A DNA stretch of 64,000 nucleotides from Cynocephalus volans (taxonomy: Eukaryota; Chordata; Mammalia; Dermoptera; Cynocephalidae). Within the stretch, counting starts at the first letter, position 1. Every line of letters begins with the position of its first letter. The position numbers were made by a program, and so were the translations under genes. Of the stretch, positions 13,201-28,200 are shown in pieces. The stretch covers positions 17,346,524 to 17,410,523 of the forward strand of contig NC_084472.1 of the NCBI RefSeq assembly GCF_027409185.1, in the 5' to 3' direction. The notes under the pieces were generated by a model. The model was not told the origin of the DNA. It saw only the letters and a list, made by a program, of their open reading frames with translations, and ran no database searches.

Positions 13201-16200
13201 CTTATTAGTGCAGTTGAATCACACTGAAATATATAGATATGAATCATCATGTCTATATTTCATTTCATAATGTATGCCTATTTTTGTTTCCATTTTCTTC
13301 CTTAGTTACTACTATTTAGCCATACTTACTCCTTTTTATTTATTTCTTCTTTTTTTGTTACAGATTTTTATTGAGAAACATAGCAATCATATAGAAAAGT
13401 GCATAAATCAAGTATATAATTTAATAATTATAAAGCAAACACTGTATAATTACTGTCCTGCTCTAGAAATGGAACATTTCCAGTTCTTCAGAGCCTTCCC
13501 CTTCCCCAGTCTGTTCAGATATGCCAGATTTTAATATCTCTTTGCCTCAGTTTTCCCTTCCTTAATATTGGGCTAATATGCCATCTACTTCATCTGTTGT
13601 TGTGAGGATTAAATGAATTAAAATATGTGGAGAGCTTACAACAGTGCATAATGTGGTAAGACCTATAATATGTGTTTGCAGTGGTTTTTATGTGCTTGCT
13701 TTTTGTCATTCTATGTCTATGTTATTTTTTCTTTCCTGTTCCTACTTATTTCATGTAGGCAGGATTAATATAGATTTTTCACTTCTTGTATTTCTGACCT
13801 TCCATCTGTGAACCTTTTCCCCTTTTAGACTTTTTTTTAGTATAGGTCTGTGTTTTGCCTGAAAATCTATTTTTTTTTTTTTTATTCTTGAAGAATGATT
13901 TCAATAGATACAAGATTCTAGGTTGGCTCTAGATATAGGATTTCATGTCATGGAAGATGATCTTTACTTCGTCTTCTGTCTTCCATTGTTCTATAGGCAA
14001 GTCAGATATCAGGCTAACTTCTTTGAAGATTATCTAGACTTACTTTTCTGCTCTTAAGATTTTTTTCTCTTTGGTTTTTTTATTTTTTTATTTTTTTATT
14101 TTACTACTATGAATCTAGGCATGGGTTTCTTTTTATTCATCCTGCTTGGGATTTGTGGGCATCTTGAATCTATGGATTAGTGTCTTTCATCCAGTTTGTA
14201 AAAATTTTAGGTATTATCTCTTCAAGGATTGTGAATGCCTCTCTCTTTGTGGAACTTCAATTAAACATCCATTATACCTTGTCATTGTATCCTCTATATT
14301 TTTCATCTGTTAGTCTCTATCATATTCTGAACCATTTCCTAAGGACTATATTCTACTTTACTACTACTCTCTTCAGCTAAGAATAATCTTCTACTAAATG
14401 AGTTCTTAATTTTAGTTATTGCATTTTTCACTGTATCGTATTTTAGTTTTCATTTCCAGAAGGTCTTTTTTAAGTCTATGTCACTTTTTAATTTCTTACT
14501 CCTTACTTATATTTTTAAGTTTGTTTTTTAGCTTTTTTAAACATCGTGAGCATTGTTATTTTATTTTTTGTATCTGATAATTACAGTACAGTAAGTCTTT
14601 GTGAGTCTGTTTCTACTGTCTGTATAGACTGTTTCTCACTCCTGATGTCTTGTCTCTTTATGTGTCATTGGATGTTATATTGGAGAAGATATTTGAGGGA
14701 ATTATTTTGAGGCCTATGATAGATCCCTTTCTCGAGATGGAGTTTTTGTTGCTTCTTCCAGGAATCTTTAAAGGGGGACTACTACCAGTACAGGATTATC
14801 TTAATCCAACCCAGTTCAAGGCCTGTGATTCCCTGAATTATCTACAAGATTTGGTAATAGTCTACTGTTTGGTTCATCCCTACCTGAGTTTGTAGCCCTA
14901 CAAGTTCCTAGCCTTGAAGATGGTTGGGATGGGATTTATCAGTTTATTAGATTCTTTTGTTTTTCCTGGTTGTTTCCAGCTCCAACTCATTATTTTTTGG
15001 AAACATTTTAGACCTCTTTTTCAATATACTGTATTCTTAAATTGGCAAGACATAAAGAAAGCACTTCTTTCTTTCATTAACTAGTTGAAAGACAAACAGT
15101 ATATCACTAAAAGTAGCTTTAAATTATATATATTTTAATGTTATATTTTTAACTTAACTTTTTATGAAAATTAATACAACTTTATTGTTTTAATATAACC
15201 GTAAGGTTGTAAAAGTAATTCAACATTATTTCATAAAATTTGGAAAATGAAGGGAAAAAACTTTGTAATCTTACCACTCTAACACAAACTAGGTTGGCAT
15301 TTTGTAATATTTTCTTATAGTGTTTTTCTTTTTTTTTTCTTAACATTTAGTAGAACTTTAACATTCAATTGGGTATCTCCCAAGACCAAGACATTCCATA
15401 GGCATTTTAGTATATAATGTACCCATTAATTGTAGTACACTAAGACTGAAATTTTTAACTCTTAATGAGAATTATGGTATGTACTATAGTGAATAATAGA
15501 GAATAAACAGAGGTATTTTAAGTAGTTAAAGCTGAGTGGCCAGCCATGTTCATTCACTAGTTTAATGTCTTGATCTAGCACCCTAGCTTTTTTCTTCCCC
15601 CAAACTTTTTTTGAAAATTTTAGACTTAAGAGTTGCTGAGATAGTATAGAGAATACCTGGACACTCTTCACCTAATGTTAACATCTTATATAAGTGTGGG
15701 ATAGTTATCACTAAGAAATCAACATTGGTACAGCATTCACTATTAACTACAGACATTATTTGGATTTTACTGGTTTATCTCTGCTTTCCTTTTTCTACTC
15801 CAGGATCTGACATTGTATTTAGTTGTAATGTTGCCTTAGTCTCCCCAGTCAGTGACTGTTCCTCAGTCTTTACTTATTTTTCATAACTTGATACTTTTGA
15901 AGAATGCTGGTCCAGTATTTTGTAGAATGTCCTTCAATTTAATTTTGTATAATGTTTTTTCATAATTGAGGTTATGGATTTTGAGGAAGAAGACCACAGA
16001 GGTGATTTGCCCTTTTCAGGACATCATTTGGACATGATGTTTATAATGTTTTATTACTGGCGATGTTATCCTTGATCATTTGGTTAAGGTGGTGTCTCCC
16101 GTATTTCTCTGCTGTAAAGTTACTCTTTTTCCCTTTGTAATTAATAAATGTTTGCAGGGGAAAGAGATATTTTGAGACTATGCAAATACTCTTTTTGTCC

Positions 16201-19200
16201 TTAAACCTTTGCCTGCTAATTTTAGTATTTATCAGTGGATCTTGCCTGCAGTGATTATTATTAGGGTGTCCTAGTGGTGATTTTCTCTCTCTCTCATTTT
16301 TTCTACATTTATTAATTGGGATTCTTTTATAAGGAAGAGTTGTCTCTTCTCCCTCATTTACTTATTAATTCAGTCATTTATATCTAGATGAACTCATGAA
16401 TATTTATTTTACTTTATGGGTTGTAATTCTATAGTCTCATTATTTACTTTGTTGCTCAAATTGTTGCTGTTTTAATCACTGGGAACTCTTTCAGATTTTC
16501 CTAGTAGGAGAAGATTGTCCAGGCTCATCTTGTATTTTCTCTGCCCCATCCCTGTAATCACCCACTTTTCCAAAGAGCCTAGAGTTCCTTTTATTTAAGA
16601 ATGGTAGTTAAAGCCAGCTCATTACTACTGGAGTATCACTGCTTCTAGGCCCTCTCAGCAGTCAGAGCTAGGAAAGATGTGTATATACTAACCCATGTAT
16701 ACATACACATCTGTGTTTATTTCTTTGTCTGTGTGTATATTTTTAAATGAACAGCAGCATACACCATGAGATCCTACTGATATCCCTAAGTCAAATTCAG
16801 CACCAATAGACCTGCTTATTTTTAACTTTTTTTCTCTGACAGTAAGAAAACTGGCCCTCATTAACTGTAACATATTTATTTGTTATATACCTTTGCTTTT
16901 TGATTAATATAATATACATTTGTGCTTCAGCAAAATTATAGATTACTCCATATTGCGTTCTGTGGAAGTGCTCTTGAGTAGTCATAAATAACAAGGATCA
17001 ACTCTATTGATCTATGTACTCTAAAGGCACCTGTAAGAAGTGAATTTTACAGAGGATTTGAAAATCAAGTGGTGTTATTTCTGACTTTTGTCTTTTGCTT
17101 TATTATGGATTTTGACTTATATGTTTTGATTATATGACATGAGGTTATATTCTTGCACAAGTTTAGGTGTCAGTAGATTTGCTTTAAAAATCTTTTTTTT
17201 TTTTTAATAGGTCTTAACTTGCAGAGTCAGTTTAATCTGGAAAATGTCACTGTTTTCAATACCAATGAGCAGGAAAGCACCCTGGGTCAGAAGGTGAGGC
17301 TGATAAGAAATCTTCTGACAGAACATATTTATAAGTTTGTTATTGAGATAACTCATATGAATGGACCTCTTGAGTTATCAAGAATTTGAAAACCTTCATT
17401 TCCAGTTTATAGAAATAATACATATTCTGTGTAAAAAGTTCAAACAGTGTTTAAAATATGGAGCAGCTGTACTTTCTATTAAAGTGGATTAATGGAGTAG
17501 TTGTACTTTCTGTTTTAAACATTGGTTGACTTCATTACACAGAATACGTATTATTTCTGTAAATACATATTATTTCTATAGCCATTCATAATATTCTCTG
17601 TTTAACCTTATAAGACTTTTTGTGTCTTTTTGTGTACTTTCTATTTTAAGTATTGGTTGAGTTCATTATACAGAATACATATTATTTCTGTAATCACTCA
17701 TAATATTCTGTTTAACCTTACAGGACTTTTTGTGTGTATGTACAAATGTATGTTTTTTTCCAAAATGAGGTCATATAATACACACAGTTCTGAAATTCAA
17801 TTTCTGATTTCAACTGATCTATTTCTGCATCAGTACATTTAGATATGCGTCAGTTTTTTAATGGTTCATGATGTCTTTGAATGGATATCTCATAATCCCC
17901 TGTCAATGGACATTTAGATAATCTCTAGTAAAAAATAACAGCATTACAATGACTAGTACTATAAACATTTCTGAAATATGCACGTGTCTCCTTAGGATAA
18001 ATTCCAATAAGTAAAATTGCTAGGTTAACATATATACGTATTTCAGATTTTGATAGCTATTATCCAGTTACTTCTCAAAAAGACTATACCTTTTTATACT
18101 GCCACCAGTGGCACATGGAGAATGCCTGCCCATTTTCCCACAGCCTCACAGCAACACTGCAGATTAAAAATTTTTTAAATCTTTGCTTAATTGATATATA
18201 TACTTGAAAAATAAGTCATCTTTGTTTTAATTTACATTTCCTTGATTATTATCATAGAATTATATGAAGAACTTACTATATGTTGATTTATTTTTATTTT
18301 TAATTTCTTTTTCTTCTGTGAATTGCCTCTTCATGCCATTTGCTCATTTTACTGTTGAATTGTCTTTGTTATTATATGTACAAGAGCACTTCAGAAAGTT
18401 CAAGGAAAAATTGAATTAAAAGAAAATATAATACTCCTTCCATGAACTTGTTGAAGACCCCTTGTATTTCTAAAACGTATTTAGCATTGATTCTTTTTTC
18501 CCAGAGATAATCTACTGACCACATTTTGAGAAATATTGGTTTAAAACTTTCCACTACATCTTTATAACTGTCTTATATCATCGTCATATTTCTCTTGAGT
18601 TCCTGAATCCCATTACCTTAAAGATTAACTATAGGTCTAGAGAGTTACTGTGACTAGACTTCTGTAATAATAGTTGGCTAGCAGTGTGTAAATGACCTAT
18701 TCTGGCATTTATCTTCTGCCTGACTGCTGCTTCTCGGTTTTTTTCAATTTAGCACACTGAGGATAGAGAAGAAGGAATGGATGTAGAAGAAGGTGAAATG
18801 GGAGATGATGAAGCTCCAACAACTTGGTGAGTTTTTAGAGCTTAAGGTTTCTTGATTTACAAAGATAATCTCTTAAGGATTTATTGAGTACTGGACTGAG
18901 GATACAGACAAGGAGGAAAGAAGTCATGTTTATAGATTTCTTACATTTGTAACTTTCATGTGTATTACTTAAAACAATAAATCCTAAATCACAAGTGGGC
19001 TGTATCACTTGGTTTCTAAATTATGTGCAGACAATTTATTATTTATATAGCCTACATTATACATAGGCCCAGCATTTGAAAAGCCAGTCACAGGCAACCT
19101 TAGGAGGTCCTCCCCTTCTCCCTTTCATTAAACTTGTGGACCCAGTGCCGATGGATATTGGGCTGACTTTTAGTGCAGTAGAATGGATGAGAAACCACCT

Positions 19201-22200
19201 TTCCCTCTTCTCTCCCCTCCTTGCTCTTATCCCTGTTTCCTGTCTCATCCTCTGTAGACCTGTGCTTTCTTTCCAAATAATTTCTTCCTGGTGCTGGTAT
19301 AGAGAAAGAAAAAAGGGAAGGTATAAAGGAAAGCTTTCTTTCACTAGCACTCTTCCAGGTGTCTGAGGCAGTCCCCAGAAGATCAGTAGGGGATTTCTGT
19401 GTCTGCACAGGGAGATGTATTCCTGGCATTCCACATTTCAAATTCAAACACATATCCCCAAAGGAAATATTGGAAATAGTGTAGTGCCAGGCTTAACGCC
19501 AATACCTCCTAGTCATGTGACTTTTGGCAAGTTTCTTAACCTCCCTACAACTGAGTTCAATATCTTTAAAATGTAGTAATGCCACCTACCTACTACAGTT
19601 GTTGAAAGGATTGAATAAGATTATGTTTGGAAAGAGTCTATTGAGGCACTTGGTGGTTATCATTATTACCATCGTCTTTGGTGTTATATGTAGTGGCAAA
19701 TGTAATGCACTTAGAACAGTGTCTGTTCAGTGTCCAGTAGCTATTAATATTAGCACTTTTTGAGAGACCTTTTTGTTGATGTACACTGTGGACAGAATAG
19801 GCTTTTAGGTTCTGGCCCAAGCAACATAAGAGCACTGGGCCAAGGTAGTAGGCTACAAGATAATGGGTCACCTGAAGTATAAACACAGCCCAAAGTCACT
19901 CTCCCTAATGCAGTTTTTTCTAGTTAGATTCTGCCTAAGCCTGTGTAGCCAGTTCAGCCTTGTTGGTTATGTTCATAAACTAGTCTCAGCTACAGGAAAA
20001 TCACTTAAGCAGGACTCAGCGCAGCGCCTCTCTCTGTTGTTGTTTTTCAAATGGAGGAAGAAAGGGTATGGGGAATTACTTTGTGAGCATTTGTGTCACC
20101 AGATGGTCATAGGCATTGTAATTTACACGGTAGAGTACATTATCTATGTATCTACAATGTGAAGTGTTTTTCGGATTTGGTTCAAGTACACCAATAAAAA
20201 TTTTTGTATTAAAATTTCATTGTGTAAGGTCCTATAAAATTGCTCAACATTTGAAAAATATATGAAGTTTTGGGCCGACCCCGTGGCACACTCGGGAGAG
20301 TGCGGTGCTGGGAGCACAGTGACGCTCCTGCCGCGGGTTCGGATCCTATATAGGAATGGCCGGTGTGCTCACTGGCTGAGTACCGGTCACGAAAAAGACA
20401 AAAAAAAATAATAATAATAAATAAAAAATAAATAAAAGATTAATGAAGTTTTACTGAGTATTTTGGTTAAAATAGTTACAAAACATTCTATTTTAGATAG
20501 TAACTGTCATCTCTAATTTGTTATTGTTTGCAAATATAATAATTAGTTAAATTTGTTTTATGTAGATAAATAGAAAATCCAAAAGTTTCTGTGGAAATTT
20601 GTGAAGGCAAATTGCAGTGGGTTGAGGAATGAATGGACGGTAATAAAATGGTTATATGGAGTATAGACAACTTTTTCAAGAAGTTTATTTAGCCACAGAA
20701 GAAAAGAGAGGGGGCTAGCACCTACTGGGTGGGGGGAGTATAACCATCAAGGGGTAGATTGTTTAAAAAATATATTAATGTCTCAACTGTAAAAATTTCC
20801 TAATAGTAACTATTAATTTCTAGTAACATGTTAATACGCCTTTAAAATTTATTCTGTAAGGCATATCAAACACATACCAAGCCAATTAATGATAAAACGA
20901 GAGATCAGAAGCCTTTACAGGTAGGAGATGATAATTAGCAACTTGGAATAAGATTGTTATCAGTATCAAGCATTAAATTAGAAGTGAACTTCCTGGCAAC
21001 CAAGGCAAAAAAGGACTCAAAAACACCAAGGTCCAGGGTTCAATCCCTGCACCGGCCAGCCGCCCCACCCCCACCCCCCACCCCCCAGAAAGGACGTGTG
21101 CTCATTCTCTTAGAGGTGTTGTGTCCATTTTTCTTGAGACAAACTTTTCTAGTACTACATTTCAAGAGGTATTAATTATATTCAACCTTATATGTTGTAA
21201 CTGAGTAGAATTGTGTGTGTTGTATAATCTTGTGTGTGTATATGTATTCTTTATATGTGTGTATATAATCTTCAAAAACAGTTTTGTTTCAAAAACATTA
21301 AGTATGACACTATACAAATATTGGTTCTTGATATTATTTCATGGATATAAATAATTTTTATAGTACTTTTTCTGTTTTTCACATTTTGGAAAGTGTTTTT
21401 TCTGTGGGTTTTTGTTTATTTTTTTTTTTTAACTCAAACCATAAAAAAACCAGAGATATAAACTTATTGTTGTAAGTCAATGAAGTAGCTTTAATTGTAG
21501 AGAGAGGTTGAGGTTCACATCATTGTTTTCCTATTTTCAGACTTGTTACTGGGCAAGAGTTTAAGAAGAGTGAAAGTTAACATGCCCATTAGATTCTTTA
21601 AAATTCTGCTGAATCTTGATCAAAATTTGGCAGGTGCTAGATTTTGGTCAATTAGAAGTAGTCAGTATTCTTTATTAATTTATTTGAAGCAAGATCCACA
21701 TGTTTCAGATACTAGCTGTTACTCTAGCAAAGTTAGCATTCTTCTATCAAAATTGGTTAAGCTTGCCAAATTATTTACCCGAAATTACATGTAATTCAAA
21801 ACCATTCTAATCTGGGTGACTACCTAAGCATAATTTCAAGCCTCTTTTGCAAAATATAGTGCATGAATTTTGTGATCACTGTTTCCTTGCTTTTTCAATT
21901 ACTTCCAAATTTACAGCTTTGTTCCAGGTAGTTGAAGTTGTCAGAAGTGTTGGTGTAAGATAAGTGATGTATTACTTCGGATATGTGTGTACATTTTTCT
22001 TGAGTTGACAATGGATATAAATTTAATGAAATTACTCTTTAAAAAGATTTTTATGATATTGACTTGTTTATGATCTTAATATGAATTAGATTCCTGTGGT
22101 GAGATTCTTCATCAAATCTGCTTCCATATGTTTTACTAAAATACTTTTCCTTTGTTCTGAAATCACATATATATTTTTTCAAACTTTCTTATAGAAAACT

Positions 22201-25200
22201 GAATTTTGGACTATTTAATTATTTTATACTTTTCTACTCTAACCTCCTTACTTTATATACAAACAAACAAAGGCATTTTTTCTGTCTTTCAAACATTAAC
22301 ACTACCCCCAAAAGAAACTTTTAAAAAGTATATGATAAAAATTATACTCAGTTTATTTTATTATATCCTTTAAAAAGTATTGTAATGTTTCCCATGATAC
22401 TCCCTAGTCATCAGAAAAAGTAATTTTAAGTGTATCCATTTCAAAGATGAAAAATAGGGGATTAACTTCTTTCTTTTAATTGGCCAGAATAAAGAAGGTA
22501 GGATTCTTAAGGTCACAGTACTGTTGCACATCACTAAACCAACTTTTTGTTTCCCATATAAGATTACATTCTTATCTGGAATATTTTCATGGGCCTGAAG
22601 TTTAGAGAAAGTGCTGACTGTAATTCATAGGTTCAATATATTAAGATTTATTTTGAAAGAATGGAATGAGGAAGCACACAACAGTGTTTAAAGACAAAAT
22701 TAATTTTGTAGAGATGATGTTGAAAATTTGGGAGGCTATTTGAGAGTATGAACTAGTCTGATACCTTGAGCATTTTTGGTATATGGGTAATACTAGGTTT
22801 CATTGGCTGTTTTTAATGATATGGAGGAATTTACTAAAAACAATCTCTTAGATAAAAAATAGTGAAATGTTTGTTTTAACATTAACAATGAAAACATTTT
22901 CTAGTATAATGATTGCTTGTTAAATTTAAAAGTTAAAAAAAAACATGTATTGGCACCGTAGATTTGTAGCATAGCCAGATTAAAAGTTGAATTAGTAATG
23001 CCATAAAAAGTCACTAGAGAAAGGACTTTTTTTTTTTTTTATACTAACTTGATATGTAACTTGTATGGTTGTCTCATACTAGGGCTTCTTAACTTTGCCT
23101 GTAACTTTTAACATCAATTTAGGTTAATACTGGTTTAAACAACATAGAAGTTGATTTCTTTCTCGTGTCAAGTCTAGAAACAGGCAGACAGGAATACTCA
23201 GTGAGATTGTCTAGGGACCCAGGTTTCTTCTGACTTATTGTTCCACCATTCCTCGGTGTTTCCCTTTTTGTTATAGCACAAGATTGCTCACCCTCACGTC
23301 TGCATCCTAGCCAGCAGGAAGGGAAAGGGGCAAATGCTAAAGCATGGCCCAAAAATTGCACAAGACTTCCCTTCCCAACTGGTTAGCCAGAAGGTAATCA
23401 CATGCCACACCTTGCAGCAAGAGAGGTTGGGAAACATAGTCTTTAATTCTCAATAATCATGTGTCCAGCCAAAATTCAGGGACTCCACCAGATGTTCTGT
23501 GGAGGTCGGTGGGTCCCCTGAAATTGTTTATAAAATTTCAGATAAGTATTTGTGAATGTGTACCTTTCTGGGGAAAGAGGCCATAGGTTTCATCAACTTC
23601 TGAAAAGGGTTTGTGACCCAAGAAAAATTAAACACATTTAGATATTTGTAAAAGAATTTAAATGATTTATTTAATATAACTTTTATTTTATTAGCTCCAT
23701 TCCAATTGATTACAATCTGTATCGAAAATTCTGGTCACTTCAGGATTACTTCAGGAACCCTGTGCAATGCTATGAGAAGATTTCATGGAAAACTTTTCTC
23801 AAGGTGAGTTACCAGTCACAGACTATCAAAAGCCCAGTATTTTACAGCTAATGGCAGAGCTAAAACTTACTCTTGCCCAGCATACTTTTTACTATGTAAT
23901 TCTGCCTCTTACGTTTTTATACCTATTTTCCTAATATACAGAAGCTAAATTATAAATTAATATCTAAAGAACTGAAGTTAGTAATTACAGACTGAAGGTT
24001 TTTTTAAATATAGGGAGGGTTGTCAAAATAAATTGATGATTTTTTACATAATACATTCTATCTTTGCACAAAATTATTTCAGGTATCCTGTTAAATCAGG
24101 GGTCCACAAACTATGGCTTTGGGCCAAATCCAACCTACTGCTTTTGTAAACAAAGGTTTATTGGAATACACCCATGACCATTCATTTATCTGTGGCTGTT
24201 TTTGTACTATAATGGCATAATTGAGTAGTCACAGCTGAGGCTGTGTGGGCCACAAAGCCTGAAATACTTATTATCTGGTCCTTTACAGAAAAAGTTTACC
24301 AGCCCCTGTTTTAGAAGAATTCTCTGTATTTCTTTTTATTGGCTACTTAAAAATCAGTTGTCCTTTTTTGTCATAGTCAAACTCCAGGATAAATAGGTGG
24401 CTCTTAAAGTGGCATGCTGTATGTTCTGTGTTATAGTTAATAGTTTTTATTTTTTATGCAATTTTGGGTGGGGAGGGAGGGCATCATCCTAATTTACATT
24501 AAGGGATTAGTGAGAAATCATCTGGAATTGTCTTCCAACTGGATGGAATTTAACATTACTGCTTTATTTGGTCAGGGTCTTTAGCAGAAGAAATGCTTGA
24601 GAATTTCCACAGATGGTTAAACAATTTCACTGGTAAATTTCTGTATACTGTCAAAGCATTCCTTTCTCTATTTGCCCATTACACAAACTTAATGAGAAAT
24701 CATATTTCTTCAGGAGTAGAGAATTTATTCCTATTTTTACAATACCATGAAATCTCATACAAACTAGTTTTTACCCCCATTTCACTATCATAATTTTTCT
24801 TGTTTAAAGTGCCTTACAATATATATGTATGATTGACTGGGAATAAATTCTAGATATTTTGATACAGAAAAGCAGTGAATTTTGGGGGCCATGATGCCAA
24901 ATAAAACTAACTGATATTTTTACTTTGCAGTATTCTGAAGAAGTTTTAGCTGTTTTTAAGAGTTACAAATTGGATGATACTCAGGCCTCAAGGAAAAAGA
25001 TGGAAGAATTGAAAACAGGAGGAGAGCATGTATATTTTGCAAAATTTTTAACAAGTGAAAAGGTATAAATCTTTCTTTTTCACTGAGCATAATAAGAAAT
25101 GGTCTTTTTTTTTTTTTTTTTTTTTTTTTTTTCTATTTAGCTGATAGTCTTTTTAAGTTCAAGAGAAATGTTTCTTACTTTACTTTTGGTTAAAGCTGAT

Positions 25201-28200
25201 AAATGTTAGTTTAAGTGTCCCATTTCTTCCTTGCACATGTAGGACAAATTTGATTTCAAGGGTGAAAGAGGTTGTTCAATGTTGTCTGTTTTGTAGACTT
25301 ATTTTAGAATAAATAGAGCTTAAATATTTTCAAGTGTGTATATTTTAAACCTCAAGTTAGGATTTAATTTGCATTTATGAAAATAATATTTTGTAATTAG
25401 TTTATCATTTAGTTATAGATAAGGGGTTTTAAAGTTCCCTGTTAATCTTATTTATACATTTTAATAAGTAAATTTTGTTCAAATATAGTGCTAAGGGATT
25501 GTGTAAGTTTTCTAGTCAAAATGGCACATTGAGTTTATGTTTCGCCTCACTCCCTTTGCTCCAAACACATAGCAATGACAGGTAAAATATAAAAAGAGAA
25601 AACCAAAAAGACAAAGTTGGGCTTCCAGAAACAAGATAAATATCTTCATGGACCAGAAATGCCACATAGTGAGTGAAACTGAAGCCTTGGCTTGCTGGAC
25701 TTTATCCAAAAAAGGTGTTGGCACCCGAGAGTTTGACTACAAGTAACAGAGACCAAATGTGCACCATGTGGGACCAGGGGCCACAGCCAGATTCTCTGCT
25801 TGAAGCCAGGAACTGGGGTGCAACTTTACCTACTTTTGAAAAGAAACTAAGACAAAATATTGCCAATCTTCTGCCAAGAGCTATGGTTTTATAGGAGGTT
25901 GTGGGCCTAGGGATAACAAGGACATAACTTTGTGTCCACCTGCTTGCTCAGTGACCAGATATGTGATATCCCCAGTATACTCATGAATAACAGCTGCTCC
26001 AAAAAGTCACCATAAGACTTTTCCAGACTTGTGCCGGGGGCTCTGGCAGAAGCAAATGCAAAACTGCTAGACAGGGAAGGGTATACACAGAAAAGGAAAG
26101 AAGGGGAAGTAAACAAACATCCCAAAAGAAAAGCCTCCTATTCAAAACTCTCTGATAAATTAAATTCTAAAATCCATAAAGAAATCCATTGCTAAGAAAG
26201 ATCACCAGCAAAGTCAACTATTGGGATATATACATACATATATTTATTTTAGATGCAGTATACAGCTTGACCAAGACTTTATATATGTTTTGAATACTCA
26301 AAGAGATAATTGATGAGATAGCATCTATTGAAAAAGAACGAGAAATCATGAAACACAGACAGTCAGAAATGAAACAGGACAGTTGAATATGGCAACTAAT
26401 TGGGAGTCTTGGAAATGAAAAATATAATCATTGAAACCAGAGCACAGCACATGGAATTAAAGTATAGATTGGACATAGATGAAAAGAGAACTAGTAAGTT
26501 GAAGATAGTGATGAGAACTTCATCCAGCATCAAGAGACATTTTTTTTTTTAAGTCAAAGAGCAATTAAAAGCCGTGGAGAATAGATTGAGAAAGTCCAAC
26601 ATCTGTCTAGTAGGATTTTCAAAGAACAAAATGAAGGGAATGGTAGAGAAACTGTACTGAAAAAAATTGAAGGAAGTCCCAAATCCTCAGATTAAAAGTG
26701 TGCTACAACTACAGAGCAGGATAAAGAAGGATAAATCTACACTTCAGTACATCATGCTGTAACTGCAGGGATTCAGAGAAAATCTTAAAAGCCATCAAAG
26801 GGGAAAAAAAAGATAAATGTACTGGAAAGGAACAGCCATTGTTAGCAGATTTCTAACAGATGCCAACCACCAATACCAGAAGACAGTGGAGAAATATTAA
26901 AGTGCTGAGGAAGTAAAACTGTCAATCTAGAATTTCAAACCCAACTACATGCACTCAAGACTGGATAAAAGAAAGACATTTTTATTCAAACGCCAGGAAA
27001 ACTTTTACCACTCAAAAGCCTTCATTTTGAAAAAACTACTAATGGATGTTCTTCAGAAAGAAGGAAATTGAACCCATAAGAAAGGAATGGGATACAGAAA
27101 GTAATGGTGAGCACAAAAATTGAAAAATATGACAGCAAATTTACTGTTGACTGTAAAAACAAAAAGTTATAACAAGTGATTTAAAAAAATTTTTTAATGA
27201 AAAAATTTTTTAATGTGGAACTTAACGAGATAATAACAATATGGGAGGGGAAAACAGAAGTTTACTGAGTAATTTAAACTTAACAGCAGTCCTTGCCAGG
27301 AGGAGGAAAGGAAAACTAAATAACTTTAGACTTTTTATGTATATTAAAAGAGTAACCAGCAAAAGAAAACCAACCTGTAGCTCTCAAACATCAGAGAGAT
27401 CAAAAGGAGAGCAGGGAGGAATCTAGACTACTTTATAAATCCAACAGACAGGAAGGGAGGAAAAAAACAGAAGGGAGTTGTCTCCTTTTCTGAATCTTTG
27501 TGACTTGCTTTCACCAGCAGTTAGGAGAACATAAACTCTCAGGGTTAAGCACTGAAATTCCATTAGTTAATACTGTGAGGGAGGTGAAAGCAGTTTTGAG
27601 AAGCTTACAACTTACAAAAAAAAAAAAAAAAATAGCCACAGAATTTACCAAAGAATGTGAGGCATGTAGTGTCTTGCATCTTTAGTTCTCTTCTTTGTTG
27701 CCTCTTAAGGACAACTTTACCCTAAATTTAGAACCATTGTACGTTCTTTGTATTTTTCTGGTATATTTCCAGTGTTTACTACTTAATATCTAAGTGAAAA
27801 TATTTGTAATGCATTACCTATACATTAATGCCACATTTTAAAAGCTTTACTGCTTCACTGAAAAAAGACTTTCAGCATCTCTATACCTTAAAACACCTTA
27901 TATGGTGTTGTAAATCCCAGAATTCCCAAAACGGTCATCCCACCTAAATACATGCCAGTCTTTACTTATTCTGTTGTTACGTTCCACTTTCTAATGATGT
28001 AGTTTTGATAAACCATGGAAAAACTCTGATTTTTTTTTTTTCAAGGATATAGGTGGTAAGAGCTAGCTAAAGTGAAATCTAAAGTTGTGATTATTTGGAG
28101 CATAACTCTAAAGCCTGTCATTTCACTGGTGAGCAGGTTTAGAGAAGTGATCTTGTCATTGTCATTTGATTCCATCCTATGGGAGTGTTAATAGCCAGGA

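Noticed and set aside
19057-19453. Overlapping open frames on both strands in intron 9
   Set aside because: No recognisable family, no splice or start context, and mutual overlap suggest chance.
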